Part shown: positions 61,844 through 64,000 of the stretch, piece by piece
Numbering within the stretch: position 1 is the first letter of the stretch
Layout: the number at the start of each line of letters is the position of its first letter
Origin: Thermoflexaceae bacterium
GTDB taxonomy: Bacteria > Chloroflexota > Dehalococcoidia > Tepidiformales > Tepidiformaceae
Assembly: GCA_015075555.1 (NCBI GenBank)
Contig: JABTUD010000001.1
Coordinates: forward strand, 186,001-250,000
Reading direction: 5' to 3'
DNA: 64,000 nt
Made by a program: the position numbers and the translations under genes
Notes under the pieces: generated by a model
Told to the model about the DNA's origin: nothing
The model's input: the letters and a program-made list of their open reading frames with translations, nothing else
Database searches by the model: none

Positions 61844-62119
61844 ATGCCAGACGCAACCCACGTAAGCCCCGCATCTCGTCCGCGCCGTCTTAGCGGCGAG
61901 GTGTGGCTCTCGCTTGTCACCGCCGCAGCGCTATTGATTCAGGCAGTCGTGGCAAAGAACGTCCTTGAAGAGGAGCTCGACTTCGTCAGCCAGTACGCGG
62001 CCCTGTGGGTTTTCATCGTCTTCCTCATCAGCGGCGAGCGCGGCCGCGTAGCCGAACTCGGTACTGCCGCAGCCCTGGTTGCGGTGACGGGCGCCGTGCT
62101 CACCCTCTACGCTCTCTGA
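61844..62119 (+). CDS. Small membrane protein, two to three helices
   Basis: A 91-residue protein from ATG 61844, with GGAGGATCG upstream. After a polar start (MPDATHVSPASRPRRLSG) come hydrophobic helices LSLVTAAALLIQAVVAK, YAALWVFIVFLIS and TAAALVAVTGAVLTLYAL. The KNVLEEELDFVSQ segment lies between the first two. No family was recognised. Confidence 0.6.
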   Translation: MPDATHVSPASRPRRLSGEVWLSLVTAAALLIQAVVAKNVLEEELDFVSQYAALWVFIVFLISGERGRVAELGTAAALVAVTGAVLTLYAL

Positions 62120-62367
62120 CATCGCCCGGCCGCGCGCTGGACGAGAATCCCGGCTACGGGCACGTACCAACCATCTCCGGAAGCGGGGTCACCGCCGGAA
62201 CGGCAGCCCAAACTCGCCGGTCGGTGACCATGCAACCGTACCTGGCTGCGACTGGCCATCTTCCCGGAGGCGTCCGCCGGGCGGAATGTGGAGCCAAAGG
62301 GCGGTCACCGGGCGCCGGGCTATGCCCCGGCATGCGCCCGCGGCGGGGCAGGGCAGGGCGATGCACG

Positions 62368-63648
62368 CTACCCGGGCTCGCCGGCGGCTTCCCGCGATTC
62401 GGCTGCCGCCGACAGGTAGATTCCGCGGGCCATGAGCGAAGACTCCGTCGCTGCGCGCGCTTCGTAGACCGCGGCTCGGATTCGCTGCACTTCGCCCTCG
62501 CCCGGCGCGGCGAGGGAGGCCATCTCCCCCAGGTGGCATGCCAGCCGGTGCTGCCCATCCTTCGAGAGCGCTTCGGCGCGCGCCGCCAGCCGCGCTGCGC
62601 CACCGGCGAGCGCAGCCATCTCGCGCGCCAGCTCGGCGTCGGTCGCGGGCTTCAGGTGGGCCGGGTTGCCATCGTACCAGCCGCCGTAAAGGCGCCAGGT
62701 GTTTCGCACCACGAACTCCGGCTCATCGTAGACGGCCCGCAGCCATGGCCGTTGGAGGAGGTGCCCGGGTACGCGCACTCCTGCGACGATGGCATCGAGC
62801 CTTTCGCCGGCGTTCATGCGGCGAAGGACCTCCTCCACGAGCCCCTCGAGGGCCGTGGCCGCTTCATCGAGAACCAGCCTGATGCGGTCGCGCCCGGCGA
62901 TCGGCAGGCCGTGCGCCGGGAGAAGCAGCTCCGGTTCGAGGGCGATCATCTCGCGCAGGGCCACCGCCCATTCGGCGGGGTAGCGCTGCACCTTCTGGGG
63001 ATTGCCGGCGTTCGGGAATACCCACGTTAGCAGGTCGCCGCTGCAGATGGCCCGGTGTTCCGGGACCCACGCCCAGGTGTGGTCGTCGGTTTCGCCCAGC
63101 GCGTGCCTGAGGTGGGCCGTGAGGCCACCAACGCGCAGGCTCGCCTGCTCCTCGTACTCGAAGTCCGGCGTGACGAAGCCGGACCCAAAGCGCGCCTGGC
63201 GCATCTCCGTGCGGCGCGTGGGGGCGAACTGCCGGGCATTGATGATGGCGTTGTAGCCGTTGGTGAGGTCGTACCGGACCATGCGCGGGACGACATTGGC
63301 CTGGGCGACGATGCGCGGCCGCGGGTGGCCACGCCGGGCGGCATCATCGAGGAAGGCCTGGGCGCCGCCGACGTGATCGAAGTGGCCGTGCGTGTAGACG
63401 ATGGTGTCGATGGGCACATCGCGCCAGCCGCGCAGCGCCTCAACCACCTGCTCACCAAAACGGGTGGAAGATGTATCGAAGACGAGCAGGCCCGCGCCCG
63501 TGTCGAAGGCCACCACGTGCCCGAAGGCCTCGACCATGGCGACCCCCGGCACAATCTCGCTGAGCTCGCCGGTGAGGCGGTTGGTTCTCTCCCCGTTATC
63601 GGTTCCTGAATCGATGATGCGCGCCGAAAGCGCGAGCAGGTCCGGCAT
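62368..63648 (-). CDS. MBL-fold hydrolase, alkylsulfatase-like
   Basis: About 426 residues from ATG 63648, with GGGGGTATA upstream. The metal motif THGHFDHVGGAQAF lies near residue 86. HALGETDDHTWAWVPEHRA and CSGDLLTWVFPNAGNPQKVQ follow near 185-215, then LLLPAHGLPIAGRDRI, as in linear-alkylsulfatase-type MBL proteins. The C-terminal helical part has LKPATDAELAREMAALAGG, a dimerisation-like segment. It probably cleaves an alkyl sulfate or related ester. The substrate is not shown by the sequence. Confidence 0.85.
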   Translation of the reverse strand: MPDLLALSARIIDSGTDNGERTNRLTGELSEIVPGVAMVEAFGHVVAFDTGAGLLVFDTSSTRFGEQVVEALRGWRDVPIDTIVYTHGHFDHVGGAQAFLDDAARRGHPRPRIVAQANVVPRMVRYDLTNGYNAIINARQFAPTRRTEMRQARFGSGFVTPDFEYEEQASLRVGGLTAHLRHALGETDDHTWAWVPEHRAICSGDLLTWVFPNAGNPQKVQRYPAEWAVALREMIALEPELLLPAHGLPIAGRDRIRLVLDEAATALEGLVEEVLRRMNAGERLDAIVAGVRVPGHLLQRPWLRAVYDEPEFVVRNTWRLYGGWYDGNPAHLKPATDAELAREMAALAGGAARLAARAEALSKDGQHRLACHLGEMASLAAPGEGEVQRIRAAVYEARAATESSLMARGIYLSAAAESREAAGEPG

Positions 63649-63942
63649 GGCTATACCCCCTGGGTGGTCACGACTGTGGAGGGACAATGATAGCGGCAGT
63701 GGCCGGAGCGGTGGGATGGACTTCGCCCGCTGTGGCGTTCGCAGCGCACGGCGGCTGGTGACCGAAGAGCCCCGTACTGGGCGGCCGGCGGATCGCGGCG
63801 GGGCGCGAAAGTGGAGCCGGTCCGCACCCCGGGGCGGTGGCCGAAACGACCCGCCGCCTTCTCTCATGGGGCCTTCGGGCCGGGTCGCGGTATACTCGGT
63901 GGAAAGCGGGGCCGGGTTCCGCGCCTGGCCAACCAAAGACGC
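63649..63942. other. Intergenic region before the tRNA
   Basis: No gene is seen. A TATACT at 63891-63896, 46 bases before the tRNA, is the probable -10 of its promoter; no clear -35 was found. Confidence 0.4.
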
Positions 63943-64000
63943 GCGGCTGTAGCTCAGGGGATAGAGCATCTGTCTTCGGAACAGAGGGTCGGGGGTTCGA
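63943..64000 (+). tRNA. tRNA-Arg (anticodon TCG), 3' end outside window
   Basis: It has the acceptor 5' strand GCGGCTG, D arm GCTCAGGGGATAGAGC, and the anticodon arm TCTGT-CTTCGGA-ACAGA with anticodon TCG. The T arm is started, GGGGGTTCGA. The sequence ends before the 3' strand of the T stem and acceptor. TCG reads CGA. Confidence 0.9.

Noticed and set aside
1-64000. CRISPR arrays, insertion sequences, phage genes, replication origin
   Set aside because: No regularly spaced repeats, transposase or integrase motifs, phage structural genes or DnaA-box clusters were recognised.

Overview
This window reads as a chromosomal segment of a high-GC, free-living bacterium. The gene content is most like Chloroflexota (Dehalococcoidia or SAR202-like lineages). 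The hints are an argCJB operon, a bactofilin, lipid-anchored M28 and LysM proteins, many GTG starts, and an exceptional load of CaiB/BaiF CoA-transferases with thiolase/DUF35 pairs. This placement is an inference from gene content, because no rRNA or other lineage marker is present. I saw no transposase, integrase, phage gene or CRISPR array.

Layout. 1-0.9 kb: three small secreted proteins in tandem on the minus strand, one apparently frame-disrupted. 1-6.2 kb: ppk1 and the overlapping argC-argJ-argB operon (minus). 6.2-9.5 kb: an MBL hydrolase, a thiolase-fold/DUF35 pair, a VOC protein behind a set of inverted repeats, and a small ORF with a terminator. 9.5-14.4 kb: a giant FtsX-type ABC exporter (permease and ATPase) and a DUF309 protein. 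14.5-20.7 kb: small membrane protein, DUF402 protein, uvrC, zinc-ribbon protein, M28 peptidase and LysM lipoproteins. 20.9-25.1 kb: two overlapping CoA-transferases, a zinc alcohol dehydrogenase and an FKBP isomerase. 25.3-29.6 kb: clpP, leuS behind a 300-nt leader, bactofilin. 29.6-35.5 kb (minus): enoyl-CoA hydratase, then a chain htrA-like > GH18-like > rsmD > coaD > coiled-coil protein > small ORF. 35.6-39.5 kb: greA, lysS, NUDIX, serS.

39.5-44.1 kb is an accessory island lying between serS and a tRNA-Arg(CCT). It holds a small HTH protein, a tyrosine-rich secreted protein with four cysteines, a perfect 30-bp palindrome, a cysteine-containing lipoprotein, a membrane-fusion-like protein with a peptidoglycan-binding domain, an ABC ATPase and a MacB-like permease. 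The secreted-protein gene is clearly poorer in GC than its flanks. This is the best candidate in the window for an undescribed system: a secreted polypeptide with a dedicated export or self-protection machine.

44.4-58.8 kb is a CoA-ester catabolic region. It has a second thiolase-fold/DUF35 pair, four more CaiB/BaiF CoA-transferases, an SDR, a nitronate-monooxygenase-like flavoprotein, an acyl-CoA dehydrogenase, a PHP hydrolase, an enoyl-CoA hydratase and an Lrp/AsnC regulator. Both thiolase-fold proteins lack the usual nucleophilic cysteine and sit next to DUF35 partners, which is the arrangement of Ltp2-type aldolases that cut side chains from acyl-CoA substrates. Together with six CoA-transferases in the window, this suggests activation and shortening of carboxylic acids of unknown identity. 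59.2-64 kb: a membrane glycosyltransferase-like protein, a small membrane protein, an alkylsulfatase-like MBL protein, and a tRNA-Arg(TCG) cut by the window end.
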